Below, in pieces: positions 1 through 13,054 of a DNA stretch of 64,000 nt. The translations under genes and the position numbers were made by a program. This DNA is from Neocallimastix lanati (nom. inval.) (Eukaryota; Neocallimastigomycota; Neocallimastigomycetes; Neocallimastigales; Neocallimastigaceae). The stretch covers positions 995,001 through 1,059,000 of the forward strand of contig JACVTC010000028.1 in assembly GCA_016946835.1 (NCBI GenBank), given 5' to 3'. The notes under the pieces were generated by a model. It had not been told where the DNA came from. It made no database searches and saw nothing but the letters and a program-made list of their open reading frames with translations. Numbering within the stretch: position 1 is the stretch's first letter; each line of letters opens with the position of its first letter.

Positions 1-1289
1 TATATAAAATTTGTATATATAAGGGTTTTTAAGTACTTGTAATAATAAAGTATAAATAATGCAAAACTTTTTATAATTTATTATTTATTTATTTATTTTA
101 TTTATTATTTAACTTTTTTTTTTTTTTATTTTTTGATGTAAACAATTATAAATTAAGTGGTTTAAAAAAAAATTGACCTATATATATTTTATATTTATTT
201 CTATTTTTATTTATTTATTTATTTACAATTATTAAAAAAATGTTTAAAATATGGGGCGTTAAATTACTAATTAAATATTTATAAGCCACGTTCCGAAATG
301 CAACATATATATGTATATTTCTTATCAAATTTTTCTCAACCAATTATTGTGCATACTAAAAAACAACCATATTAGTTGACAAGTTTAATCCACTTAATTT
401 CTGTAAAAATTTTTTAAATCAATTAAAATTGACTAATTGACTTAAAATTTAAATTAATTTAATTTTAAATGAAATTAATTCATTATATATTATATTATAT
501 TGTTATTATATTATACGGTACAAATAAATTAAAAAATAATACTTTATTTAAATATTTTAAGTTCATTACTAAATAATCCATTATAAAAACATGTAAAATT
601 TCCAAATTTTTTTTTAAGACCATACTGGATTACCTAACAAGAACAACAGAGAATATCATGAGAAAAGTATTCATAACTAAAAAAGCCTACTAACCTCCAG
701 TAGAAAACATAATATAAGATATTTGATAGTGAATAGTTTAAAAATATTTCTTTTTACTACTTTTTGACTTTTGAAAAATTAAAAGACTAAACAAAATCAA
801 AAAATAGTTTGACGAAGTTTCAAAGAGTAATTATTATCAATATTATCAAACTTTTTTAAAAAAAATATTTTTATTATATAAATGTTTATAATACAAATTA
901 CAGATACTACATAGTATTACAGAATAATATATATTACAGAAAAACTAATATTACTGATATACTAATATTACAGAATAATAGATATTATAGAAAAACTAAT
1001 ATTACTGATATACTAATATTACAGAATAATAGATATTATAGAAAAACTAATATTACAGAGTAATAGATATTACAGAAAAATAAATATTACAGAATAACTG
1101 ATATAATAGAATAATTGATAATACAAAATAATTACAATTAATAACAATAAATATTACGGAATAGCTGATAATTCAGAATTACAAATAATATAAAATAACG
1201 GATAATACAGAAAAAAACAAACAAACATACAAGTAATATTGATTAATAAATAATATTGAATAACAAATAGTACAGAATAATAGCTAATA
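1..1289. other. AT-rich intergenic region with 51-bp tandem repeat
   Basis: No coding region can be supported here. Short A/T runs dominate. Between about 941 and 1060 a 51-bp unit built on the words ACTAATATTAC and AGAATAATAGATATTA is repeated a little over twice, and degenerate copies of the ATTACAGAATAA word continue to about 1215. The region is the upstream flank of the aminotransferase gene starting at 1290. A CCACGTTCCGAAATGCAAC word lies near 285 and resembles words near 35921, 42918 and 43296. Confidence 0.6.
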
Positions 1290-3386
1290 ATGGAAAAGTT
1301 AAAAATTTCATTTGATAATGAACCGAAAAACTTACGTAAAACTTTAAATACCTTATATCAAGGTATGATTGGTAAAAATTTAAAATTTAATACACCTTTT
1401 GGAAGAAAACCTTCTATTTATGCTGATTTTACAGCAAGTGGTAGAGCATATGCTCCTTTAGAAAATGTAATTAAATGTGATATATTACCATATTATTCAA
1501 ATATTCATTCAACAGGCGTCTATTTACCAGATCAAATTCAAAAATATAGAAATGTTTCTAAGGATGCCATTAGAAAAGTTGTTCATGCAGATCCTCAAAA
1601 AGATCGTGTTATTATAACGGGTCAAGGAACAACATCTGCCATTAATAAATTAGTTTCTATTCTTAAACTTAAAGAGTATACCCAATTTTATTTAGATTTA
1701 ATTAAATTAAAGAAACTTTATAATATTTTTTTAGAAAGAAAAGAAGAAGATTCTTCATTATTTGAAACTATAAGTGATATTTTACATATTAAAACCTCTT
1801 TTACAAAATTATTTCCAAAGAATAGAATGCCATTTCAATCGATAGTTGATATTACCAAAATGTACAATCCTCAAGATTCACATTTCATATACGATTTGAT
1901 AAAAGATGTAGACTATTTTAAACCAATTATTTTCTATTCTTACATGGAACATAACAGTAATTATCTTCCTTGGTTACACGATGGGGTCCACATGATTCAA
2001 ATCAAAGATCATTTGGATTTAGAGCATCATATTAAAAGTTATAATAATCATTATATTAAAATAGGAAGTTTTAGTGCAGCCTCAAATGTTACAGGAAGGT
2101 TATCAGATGTGGATCAATTAGCTATTATCATGCATGTTCATGGTGGTGTTGCTTTTTTTGACTATGCAACAGGAGCTCCTTATTTACGTATGGAGATGAA
2201 TTCCATGTTACCTCATGATTATAGAAAAAAATTAGGGTTCCTTAGTGAAATTAAGGAAGAGGATAAAAAGTATTGTTATAAAGATGGTCTCTTCTTTAGT
2301 CCACACAAATTTCTTGGAGGTAATAATACTCCAGGTGTTTTAGTATGTAAAGAACGGGTAATTCATAATTTAGAAAGTTCACCATCTCAACCCGGTGGAG
2401 GAACTGTTTTATTTGTAACCAAAAATCAGGTTCATTATAGTCCAGATATTGAAACCAGAGAAGAAGGAGGTACTCCTGATATTATTGGTAGCATTCGTAT
2501 TGGTTTAGCACTTAATATTAGAAATTTAGTAGATGATATAGATTTAGTAGTGATTGATCAATTAATCAATACCTATGTTACTAAACATTTGAAACAGATT
2601 AAAAATTTAAGATTCGTCCATGATTTTGATGATGATACTCCTCATTTACCTATTTATTCATTGTTAATAACTTATGGAAATAAATATTTCCATTATAATT
2701 ATATTACTTGTCTTCTAAATGATCTTTTTGGTATTCAAACGCGTCCAGGTTGCTCCTGTGCTCCACTCTACGGTCAAATATTATTATTTGGAGAAAAAGA
2801 AACTGAGGCCAAGACTAATCTTTTGAAACAATTGGAATATTATGCTATTAATAAGCAATCAATCTATAAACCAGGATTTACTCGATTGAATTTCCCCTAT
2901 TTTTATCCTAAATTTATTATTGATTATATTTTATATGCCATTCAGTTTGTTGCTCTTCATGCCCATGAATTTCTTCCTCTCTACAAATTTAATATAGAAA
3001 CTGGAGTCTATACAATCTGTGATCAATTTAGACAAAAACAACACCATTCCCTTTATCCTTTTTTCAGCTATAATAGAAATAATTTTGAATATTCTTTGAT
3101 GTCACTTCAAAAAGAAATAGATACGGCAAAATCTTCCGCTAATAAATTGTTATCTAAATTATCGACCTACATTCAAACTAATAAAACCGTTCAAGAGAAT
3201 ATGAGAAATCAGCATTCATTAATGAATATAAAATTGGAGAACAATTATCAGTGGTTCTTAATTTGTGATGATATCGATAATTTGAAAGATATCAACTTAA
3301 AAAGAAATAATATTAAAAATAATGAATATGGTAAATACCTTAAAAAAAAGTATAGCAAATATTTTAGTAAATCACTTTTAAAATAG
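1290..3386 (+). CDS. class-V aminotransferase / cysteine desulfurase-like PLP enzyme
   Basis: A single uninterrupted frame of 698 residues. It has the marks of the PLP-dependent class-V aminotransferase (NifS/SufS) superfamily: an early YADFTASGRAY segment, a SPHKFLGG motif in which Lys340 should form the Schiff base with PLP, a TREEGGTPDIIGSIR segment, and RPGCSCAPLYG, where Cys490 sits at the position of the SufS catalytic cysteine (Cys488 lies beside it). About 150-180 C-terminal residues extend beyond the usual 400-450-residue core and are not recognised. Possible activities are cysteine desulfurase, selenocysteine lyase or another carbon-sulfur lyase; the substrate cannot be told from sequence. 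It is the only long intronless gene here, whereas its spliced neighbours have 2-22 exons, so transfer from a prokaryote or retroposition is possible. The first ATG of the frame was taken as start. Confidence 0.82.
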   Translation: MEKLKISFDNEPKNLRKTLNTLYQGMIGKNLKFNTPFGRKPSIYADFTASGRAYAPLENVIKCDILPYYSNIHSTGVYLPDQIQKYRNVSKDAIRKVVHADPQKDRVIITGQGTTSAINKLVSILKLKEYTQFYLDLIKLKKLYNIFLERKEEDSSLFETISDILHIKTSFTKLFPKNRMPFQSIVDITKMYNPQDSHFIYDLIKDVDYFKPIIFYSYMEHNSNYLPWLHDGVHMIQIKDHLDLEHHIKSYNNHYIKIGSFSAASNVTGRLSDVDQLAIIMHVHGGVAFFDYATGAPYLRMEMNSMLPHDYRKKLGFLSEIKEEDKKYCYKDGLFFSPHKFLGGNNTPGVLVCKERVIHNLESSPSQPGGGTVLFVTKNQVHYSPDIETREEGGTPDIIGSIRIGLALNIRNLVDDIDLVVIDQLINTYVTKHLKQIKNLRFVHDFDDDTPHLPIYSLLITYGNKYFHYNYITCLLNDLFGIQTRPGCSCAPLYGQILLFGEKETEAKTNLLKQLEYYAINKQSIYKPGFTRLNFPYFYPKFIIDYILYAIQFVALHAHEFLPLYKFNIETGVYTICDQFRQKQHHSLYPFFSYNRNNFEYSLMSLQKEIDTAKSSANKLLSKLSTYIQTNKTVQENMRNQHSLMNIKLENNYQWFLICDDIDNLKDINLKRNNIKNNEYGKYLKKKYSKYFSKSLLK

Positions 3387-4155
3387 ATTTAATTTACTAT
3401 TCATTAATATTCTTTTTTTTTATTCTTTTTATTTTTTTTTATTCTTTTGAGAAGAAAAATTCATTAAACAAAAGCAATAATTAATTATTATATCACTCAG
3501 TAAAAATAAATAAAGCTTCATCAATAGTATAAAAAAAATAGATATTTATATATCATAGAAATACATAAACGATAAATACATAAACATATATATATAGTAT
3601 AAAAAAAAAATATCATTTGTATCTAATTTAAAATATTCCACCATTTCTATTATTGTTATTTATTTATTTATTTATTTATTTAGGAAAGTTGATATTATAT
3701 TTAATAAATATATTATATATACATATTTTTTAATTATTATACTATTTATTATTAAATAATTTACTAATAAATTATAAAACAAAATTATTTTTTAAAATAT
3801 TATTAAAAAATAATTAAAAGAATATCATTTTTTAAAAATCAGTCAATATAGCTTTTCAAATAAAATTCATTTATTTATTTTTTAAAATATTTAAACCTTG
3901 AAAGAGGTATTTAATAAAATTGTATAATTTTTTACTAGTTTAATAAAATTAATAAATTAATAAATTTTTAAACAAAAAAATAATATTAAATTACTCCGTT
4001 TTTTTGATTCAATAATAATCATATTATTATAATCACGTTTATTTTTATCATTGTATTTTCACAATTATTAAATTATCTTCACGTGATTATTAATTTACTA
4101 ATTGTTTTTATCTGGTTTGCTAATATATTGAAAAAAAATAACCAAAAAAAAAAAA

Positions 4156-4188
<33 letters not shown>

Positions 4189-5095
4189 CATATATAATAT
4201 TCTAATGCGAACTGTTTTTTTTTTCATCTAATTTTTTATTTTAATTTAAATTTTTATTTTTTTATTTCATTTTTTTTTTTAAAAGAAATAGATAAATTTG
4301 CTTCTAATTTTCTCATGTTTTCGAATATTAATATAAATATTATTTATTATTATTATTTTTTAACTCTTACAAAACGCAAAATTATTAATTAATTCAATTT
4401 ATATTTTTGCAATTACTTTTTGGTTCTTCAGTGAAAATAATCCATAAACAAATTTTACACGAAAGTTTTAATTTTTTAAAGATTTATTATTTATTAATTA
4501 ACCTCGAAAATTATAGATAATTATATAAGAATTGGGTTTAGTTTTATATTTTATATCATTTATATATTATATAATTTTTATTTTATTTTATTTTATTATG
4601 AAAAATATTTGACTTTTCATATATTATTTATTATTATATAAAAATTTATATATTTTAATTTATTATTATGAATTTTCTTCTCTTTGTTCATGTAAGGTGA
4701 AATTATTAAAAATATTAATTATAATTTTATAATTATTTATATTTTCTTCACTTTTTTATTTTATTTTACTTTGTTTTGTTTGTCTTTCTGTTTATTTATT
4801 TATTTATTTATTTTTTTTTCATTATTAGAAAATATGTTAATCCATTAATATTTTACTGAACATTGGAATATATATATAAGATAATGTTTTATAATGGTAT
4901 TGTCGAGAAAATACGAAAATTTGATTTTATTATGAGATTATACATTCATTTCCTGATTTGTTTCTTCCTTGTGAATTATTACGATTTTGCTTTTATATAA
5001 ATTATGTAGATATTAAATATATTTATTTTGTAAATGTTAAACAAAAGAAATAATATAATTATGAGATAAAATTACATATAAATTTTATTTATTAG
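3387..5095. other. AT-rich intergenic spacer
   Basis: About 1.7 kb of A/T runs and dinucleotide TA tracts (for example around 4155-4195) with no coding frame or RNA gene that can be supported. It is the common 3' flank of the convergent aminotransferase (+) and AN1 zinc-finger (-) genes, so both polyadenylation regions must lie here. Confidence 0.6.
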
Positions 5096-6618
5096 TTAAC
5101 TTTTATAATTTATTATATTAATTATATTAATACGGTTATATTTTGAAAATATTCTATTTACATTTCTTTGCTGTTCATCATATGATTGTTGTAGAGCCCA
5201 AGCCAATTGTTCATCTTCAGATATTTGATTCTATAAAAATAATTGAATTTATTTTTATAAATTACAAAGATTAATAATACACTTTATTTTTTTTATATTT
5301 AAATACATACAAATAATTCATTTCTATTAGTTTTATATTTACCAAAGTATGTATATTATTTCCTGATGTATTATTTCTTCTGCTATTTAAACTTGATGTT
5401 GATGAATTTGGTGTATTCTTTCTACTTCTTGGTTTTTCTATATTAACATTCCTTCATTAATAATATTATTTATTATTCATTTATTAAAAAAAAAAAAAAA
5501 AAAAAAGATATTATAAAATATATATTATAGTTACAAATTAAAAATAAAAAAGTTAATATATATATTATTAATTTTAAAAAATAAAAAATATTATTATTAA
5601 AGTATAAATATTAATTTAAATTACTTTAATGGGCAATTATGATCCATATCCTTTAAAATAGATTAATTAAAAAAAAATATTAATTTGTTATCATTATTAT
5701 TAAATAAGAATTTATTATTATTATTTTTAATAAATTTATATTTATTTATTAAATTCTTAAGATTCATACCAATCTATGTTTTATGCAAAAGCTTTTTTTA
5801 CATTTTGGACAAACAAAGGGTATTAATTGTGCTGTTTTACAACCTTTAAATTGACATACTTTTTTAGTAGAAGTTGAAGTCGATGTACCGGGGTCAGGAC
5901 ATCCGTCACTTATATGTTTATTTACTCGAATATTAGGATCCTCGTCTCTTTTTATTGGAACGATTTTACCACATACTGGACATATTGTAGTATGAAAATC
6001 TTTTCTTTCTGTTGATTCCTTTTCACAATGATGATTCTCGGGTTTCCAATGCTCATGACTATTGTAAATTAAAAATTATTATAAAACAAAATAAATTTTA
6101 ATTAATTTTTACGAAATAATTTCAAATTATTCAATATAAAAATATCTATAATAAAAGAATTATAATTTTTTTGAACTTTTAATGAAATAATTTCAAATTA
6201 TTAAATATATAATATAAAATAAAAAATTTTAAGTATTATACATTTACCAAAAGACATGTTTACAATATTCACAAGTAAATGGAAGAAAATCTATTTAAAT
6301 ATCATAATTTATATATTAAAATTCTATTTTATTTAAAATTAATTTAAATTATTATATTATAATTTTGAAATTTCACTTATTATTTATTTGCATTATTTAT
6401 TCATAATTTTGAGATTTTACCAAGTTGCTTGCATTCTTTTAAATAACATTGCTTTCCTTTTATATATATATATATTTTTTTTTTATTTTAGATTATTATA
6501 TTATCGTAAATAAATAAATAAATAAATAAATAAATGAATGAATAAATAAAATGTCTTTAAATATTACAAATTAATTTAAATTTATACTATTGAATATACC
6601 TAAATCAGGAAATTCCAT
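5096..6618 (-). CDS. ZFAND2: AN1-type zinc-finger protein with C-terminal UIM, ZFAND2-like
   Basis: Spliced gene of 218 residues, read on the minus strand from ATG at 6618 to the stop at 5096. Exons: 6618-6600, 6456-6421, 6290-6248, 6058-5770, 5650-5625, 5451-5343, 5230-5096; phases close throughout. It starts MEFPDLG, the usual opening of ZFAND2A/B (AIRAP family). The first AN1 finger contains CYLKECKQL, FTCEYCKHVFC and HEHWKPENHHC. It is followed by VCGKIVPIKRDEDPNIRVN, and a second AN1 finger contains VCQFKGCK, FVCPKCKKAFC and IKHRLDMDHNC. The final exon carries SEDEQLAWALQQSYDEQQ, a good ubiquitin-interacting motif. Family members bind ubiquitin chains and act with the proteasome and Cdc48/p97 during proteotoxic stress. 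The Ser/Asn/Arg-rich linker is unconserved. The first exons are very short, so transcript evidence would firm up exon 1. Confidence 0.86.
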
Positions 6619-6961
6619 CTTATTACTTATATTATTTTTATTATTTTATAATAGGTGTTAATATATAACTATCTAACCAATTTTCAAAAATTTTGATTTA
6701 ATTTTTTTTGATATTTTTGATTATTAATAATATAAATTTTCTCTGAATAATTTCTTTTAATAAAATTTATAATTTATTTCTTAATAATTTTTTATATTAT
6801 TATTACTTCGACTTTTTTTTTTTTTTTTTTTTCTTTCTTTAAATTAAATATGAATTATATTAAATATATTTAAAAGGTTAAAATTTGGTATTTTCTTATT
6901 TTCTACAAAAAATTTAATTCATTAAATAAATGAATAAATTAAATTTCATATGTTAAGACAT

Positions 6962-7201
6962 ATTATTAAGTCTTATTATTAATTTATTACAAAGTAATTT
7001 TGTAATGAAATACATGTGTAGTACATATATTTGATGCAGGCTTTAGCATATACTATATCTCATTAATCAAGCCACATTATACACTACATCAAAAATATTG
7101 AATTCTTTTTAAACATAACTTTTAAAAATATAATATTTTGTGTTTAAAAAGAATTCAAATAATATAAAATAAATATAAATAATTAAATAACAAAAATTAA
7201 A
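6962..7201 (-). repeat. putative LTR (3' LTR of the copia remnant)
   Basis: This stretch shares three colinear blocks with 8190-8378: a TATTAAGTCTTATTA-type block followed by AATTTATTACAAA, a TCAAGCCACATTATA-type block, and a closing AATATAAAATAAATAT plus AATTAAATAACAAAAATTAAA block. The RNase H reading frame of the copia remnant ends about 30 bp away, as expected for a 3' LTR in this orientation. The copies have drifted and differ in length, so exact ends are uncertain. Confidence 0.55.
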
Positions 7202-7232
7202 GTGTGTGATTTGATATTTTTTTATGATTTAA

Positions 7233-7980
7233 TTATCTAAATTTAGTCATTGATGGTCTACTTAAATATTTGGTAAAACCATCTGTCAAATTTATTTGTG
7301 ACTTTACATATTTTAAATTAATTATTTTGCTTTTCAGTAATTCTTTTATTTTATGATATCTATTTATTGTTTCATTATTACAGTCATAAATAGAAGCTTT
7401 ATTATCATCATTAATTAATAAGTTATCTGTTTTTATATTTAATTCACTAAGTATGGTTTTATACCATAAAGCTTCCTTAGCGCATTCAACAATGTCATAA
7501 TATTCATTTTCAAATGTTTACAAATATATAAAATTTTTCGGGATAGAGAATCAGCTAGTAGCTACATATATTTTAAACCATTTTCTTTGGTAAATTTTAA
7601 ATGAGAAAAAAACTGACTATATAGCTTGTAGATATTCCTGAAAAATTAATTAATTCTTTTTGAAAAATAAATTAATTCTCTATTATATTTTGCTAGTGTA
7701 TTGAATAAATAATCAAGCTTTTCTCTATTTCATTTTGCTATTCTTCGGTTTTCCGAATCATTTATAGCATTATTAATAGATGAAATGAATATAAAAATAG
7801 AAGTTGATTTTTCGTCAAAAGACAAAGTTTCTAATTCATTTAGTAATAAGACTTTTCTTTATGATACAGAATATTCACAAGTTTTAGCTATCATATTATA
7901 AATTTCAAACGATATGTTGATAATAATAAATATAGTTCTCCATTCTAATCATTAAAATCCTTTTTATTTTTCATAGTAAA
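7233..7980 (-). pseudogene. Ty1/copia retrotransposon remnant: RNase H tail and gag-like piece
   Basis: Minus-strand translation from about 7510 to the stop at 7233 gives EYYDIVECAKEALWYK, then INDDNKASIYDCNN, then VKSQINLTDGFTKYL. This order is characteristic of the C-terminal RNase H of Ty1/copia Pol. Farther upstream, about 7980-7690, reading ELETLSFDEKSTSIFIF and KLDYLFNTLAK resembles the UBN2-type copia gag, interrupted by stops. Protease, integrase and most reverse transcriptase are missing, so the element is an internally deleted relic between two drifted LTRs (6962-7201 and 8190-8378). The RNase H part is clear; the gag-like part is less certain. Confidence 0.68.
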
Positions 7981-8189
7981 GATCAGCTTAGTGGAAAATG
8001 TACTGTAGGAAGACATCTTGGCAGAAATATAGGAATAAAAATATAATTTTTTTGGATTCTTTTGATCATAAAATAAATTTTAAATATTAAATAATTACTA
8101 AGAAGGACAATAGAATGCTTCTTTTTATAAGTCTTAATGGAACTATTAATCTTTTGTTTGAAAATGAAAATTATCAATTTAAATTACTT

Positions 8190-8378
8190 TTATTAAGTCT
8201 TATTAGTAATTTATTACAAAAGTAGTTAAATTATAAAATAAACAAGTAATACATAGGATTTACCAAATACCGTAAACGGTTTGTCAAGCCACACTATAAA
8301 CTTCATAATAAGTTATGTGCAACAATAGGTCAAATTATATAAAATAAATATAAAATATAATTAAATAACTAAAATTAA
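8190..8378 (-). repeat. putative LTR (5' LTR of the copia remnant)
   Basis: Direct-repeat partner of 6962-7201, with the same order of blocks but several small insertions and deletions. In the minus-strand orientation of the element this is the upstream LTR. No clean target-site duplication was found. Confidence 0.5.
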
Positions 8379-8849
8379 ACTTTATATTTTTACACATATT
8401 TTATACAATTATGTAAAAATGTTTATTTTTATACATTCATATTTATTATTATTAAACTTTTTAAATTAATTTAATATAATATTATTAAAATTAAGAAAAA
8501 AATAAAAAATAAAAAAAAAAAAAAAAAAAAAAAAATAGAAAAAGAATAATTTAACTTGAAATTATAAGAATATAGTAATACGTAAAATACATTTATATAA
8601 GGTAAAATAATAAATAAAAAAATGAGAAAATTATTATTATTAATATAATTAAAGTGTGTAAATACTTTTTTTGAAATAATATTATTAATAAAATATTCTA
8701 TGGTTATAATTATGAAAAATTGTTTAATAATACTATTTTTTATTATAAATATTTAATATTTCATTGTTAATATAAATTGGTTATAATATAATAATAGAAG
8801 TTATTTTATTTTTTTTTTTTTTAAAATAATAATAATAATAATAATAATA

Positions 8850-8884
<35 letters not shown>

Positions 8885-9766
8885 TTTATTAAAAAAAAAA
8901 GGAAAAAAAAAAAGCATAATGTAAGTAAAAGTAAAAAAATGGAAATTATATATATAATTATTATTAAAATCAAATATCATTTATTTATGTATTTGATTAA
9001 TAATATCCATAAATTAAAAAATTTTGTAGTGTATGTTTTTCAAGATTTATTTCAATGTTTTATGAGTTGTATTTTTATGATAAATCATACAATTATTTAA
9101 AAAATTAAAAAACAAATAAATTATTATATAAAATAATTCAATATTAATATTAAATTATAAAATTAAGTACAAAAACTGCTTTTTTTTTTTTTTTTTCTTT
9201 TTTTATATCCTGGTGGTTAGTACTTCCAACGAATTCATATGAAGTTTCTTTTTAATATCAATAATACATTTAGTAAATACATATATATAAACTTTATTTG
9301 TAATAAATATATAATTATATAATTATATATGATTAATAGTCAATTATTGGTTTTATTTTGGATACGTAATCTTCATTGACATTTTAACTATATAAATTTA
9401 TTTAATTAAATATATATCTTATTTTAATAAATAAATGTATCTCTTAAATAATAATATTAATAATATAAAGTCAATTTAAGAATAATACCTACAATTAGAG
9501 GGAAAACAAAAAAACAAACAAACAAAAAAAAACAAGCTTTATTTTTTTTTTTTTTGATTTTAATGTTTGAATTTCAAAAATTGAAAAAGAAAAATAATAA
9601 TAATTATTAAAGGAAATAAATTTTAAAAAATTAAATTGTTATTTATTTATTATTTATTATTATTATTATTTTTATTATTACTTTTTTCAAATTTCTATAA
9701 ATACTTTAATACTAATTTTTAAATTTAAAAAATAGTTTCATTCATTTTATTAAATTATTAAATAAG

Positions 9767-9808
<42 letters not shown>

Positions 9809-9854
9809 AAAAAGGAAAGAGAAAAAAGAAAAAAGAAAAAATAAAATTTTTCTG
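8379..9854. other. AT-rich spacer and ABC transporter upstream region
   Basis: No coding region supported. It contains homopolymer A runs (8513-8535), an AAT run with TA dinucleotides (8823-8880), and a dense poly-A/GA tract at 9769-9843 directly upstream of the ATG at 9855. Such A-rich leaders precede other start codons in this window, for example at 20220. Confidence 0.55.
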
Positions 9855-10508
9855 ATGACAGAAAACGCAACCAGTAATGATAAATTATATAATAAAGATG
9901 ACGAAATCCCTGTATCATCAATTGTAAATAAAAAAAAAAGGGAAGAAATATCACTGTCTTCACATGGATATTTTTCTGATTTATTTTTCCTTTGGGTTTT
10001 TCGATTTATAAGATTATGCAGAAATATTGATTTAAGTAATATTCATATATCTTTAGGAAAATCCGAATCTTCAAAACATACAGGAAAAAAATTATACAAA
10101 TCTTGGAGATATGAAATCGAATATCATACAAGGTATATAGTATTAATATTAGCTTTTAAAATAACTTAAATAATATTGTAATATTGAGACAAAACAAAAA
10201 TAAATAAAATTTAAATTAATATATATAGATAAATAATAAATAAATAAATGATAAATAAAAAATCAAATTTTAACAAATTAATCATTCTATAAAATTAAAA
10301 ATAAAATAAATAATATTGTAATATTGAAACAAAACAAAAATAAAATCAATATAAATTAATAAATATATAAATATATAATGTAAATAAATGAATAATAATA
10401 AATATAAAATCAAATTTTAACAAATTAATCGTTCTCCAAATTTCAAATTAGAATAAGCAAAAAATAAAGATAATTATTTAAATTGAATTTTAATGTAAAT
10501 TGTTTTTC

Positions 10509-10549
<41 letters not shown>

Positions 10550-12125
10550 CATTGATTCTCTATATTATTATAAATAAATATATATATATATAATATTTAA
10601 ATATATTTTAAAAATAAAGTTTCAATTTTATAAATATATACTTTTCAATATCTAAATTCATCATATTTTTTATTGTATTTATACAAAAATATTATTAAAG
10701 TCAGCCTTCGGTATTAAGAAGTTTATTTAGAATATTAGGGAAACAATTTTCATTATTAGCAATTTGGAAAGTATTATGGATTTTTTTCACTTGGCTTGGT
10801 GCTTATTGGTTGTTAAAACATAGCATTTTATATATTGAAAATTATCATGATTCTTCAAAACAAAATGAACCTGTATATGCTGGACATTTATATGCTTTAG
10901 GTTTATTAATATCTTCAATAATTTCATCAATTTGTTTTCATCAATTATATATTCAGGGAACAAAAATTGGTATTCAAGTAATTTATTCTTTATTATATAC
11001 ATATTACTTTTTATATGTATTATAGTCATTAATATTATTTTCATTAAATACTATATGATTAATTAATAGTTAATATAATTGTATAATTGCGTTTTTTTAT
11101 TATTATGGAAATATTATAATTTTCTTAGGCTCGTTCTGGTTTAATGGTGCTTATTTATCGTAAATCTTTAAAATTAAGTTCATTATCAAATGGTATTGGA
11201 AATATTGTTAATTTAATATCAAATGATTGTAATCGTATTGCAGAAGTATGTATTAATTTTCATTTTTTATGGTCTTCTGTAGTTGAAGCAATAAGTAAGT
11301 ATTTATTAATATAAATAATATAATTGTTATAATTATATATATATATTAGAATAAAAATATATTAATAAATAACTTCAATAATATATTTATTGACTTTAAT
11401 ACTTTTTTCCTATCTATCTATCTATTTATATATATTCATATTTATAAATATTTATATATTTAATTAATAATAATAAAAATAAAAAATAATTAGTTATTGT
11501 TGTAATTGCAATTATTGAAATTGGTTATTCAGCATTACCAGCATTATTTATTATTATATTTGTATTATTACCTTTGCAATATTTTCTTCCAAAATATGCT
11601 GCAACAACCTCACTCAAAACAACATTCGCTGTTACCAAACGTGTTCAATTAATGTCTGAAATATTAACTGTAATGCGACTTATTAAAATGTATGCTTGGG
11701 AAAAATTCTTTAAAAATAAAGTAAATGAAGCAAGAAAAAATGAAATGGATCAAATTAAGAAAGCTTTACGTTTTAAAACTATTAGTTTTATGATTGTATT
11801 TACAGCCCCAATGTTAACTACATTTTTATGTTTAATTACTTATCAAATATTAGAGAAAAAGCAAATGACACCATCTGTAACATTCACAATTTTATCTTTA
11901 TTTAATACATTAAGATATCCAATGACTATGTTACCTACGGCTATTCGTAGTATAATGGGTATTTATATTTACAATTTCAATAATAAAAATCAGATAATAT
12001 TATTAAAAATTAATATTATTAATAAATAAATAAATAAATAGTGTGGAAGTTAAAGAGAAAAAAAATCTATATAGATAATATTATATAAATATTATAAAAA
12101 TTAATTAAATATTAATATATATATC

Positions 12126-12169
<44 letters not shown>

Positions 12170-12958
12170 ATAGGTGCACAAGTAGCTTTTAAAAGATTAG
12201 ATGAATTTTTCATTCTTCCTGAGGCTGAAAATTATATTAATTATGAAAATGATGATAAGAAGGAATATGCAATTGAAGTGGTTAGGATAATATATATATA
12301 CATTTTTATAATATATAAATAGAAATGCAATTAATTAAATAAAAATGATTTTTTTTTATTTTTATAATATTTTATATAAAAGGTTAATGGGTGTTTTGAA
12401 TGGCAAGGTTCTGAAAATCCTGCATTAAATAATATAAATATTAATATTAAACATGGAGAACATGCAATAATTATTGGTGATTTTGCATCATGCTCAACAC
12501 TTATAGCAGCAATTACAGGACAAATACGATTATTATCAGGAGATATTGATATTAATGGGTAGATTTAATAATGTTAAAAAATAAATTAATAATTGTTAAA
12601 TATTAAAACAATAAAAATATATTAATATTATATTTTATTATATTAGTGCAATTGGATATATACCTCAAGAACCATGGATTATTAATGGAACTATTCAAGA
12701 TAATATTATTTTTGGACAACCATTTAATGAAGAACGTTATCAAAAAGTTATTGAAGCATGTTTATTATCAAGAGATATTTCTATCTTTCCACAAGGTGAT
12801 CAAACAGAATTAACAGATAGAGGTGCAAATCTTTCACCAGGGCAACGTCAAAAAATTTCAATTGCAAGATGTTTATATCATGAGGCTAATTTAATTTTAA
12901 TAGAAGATTCATTTAGGTTAGTTTTTTTTTTTTTTTTTTTTTTTTCTTTTTTAATTAA

Positions 12959-13006
<48 letters not shown>

Positions 13007-13017
13007 TAATAATAATT

Positions 13018-13054
<37 letters not shown>

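Noticed and set aside
7983-8177. Minus-strand 64-residue frame inside the copia remnant
   Set aside because: No resemblance to copia proteins or other families; likely chance in the decayed element.
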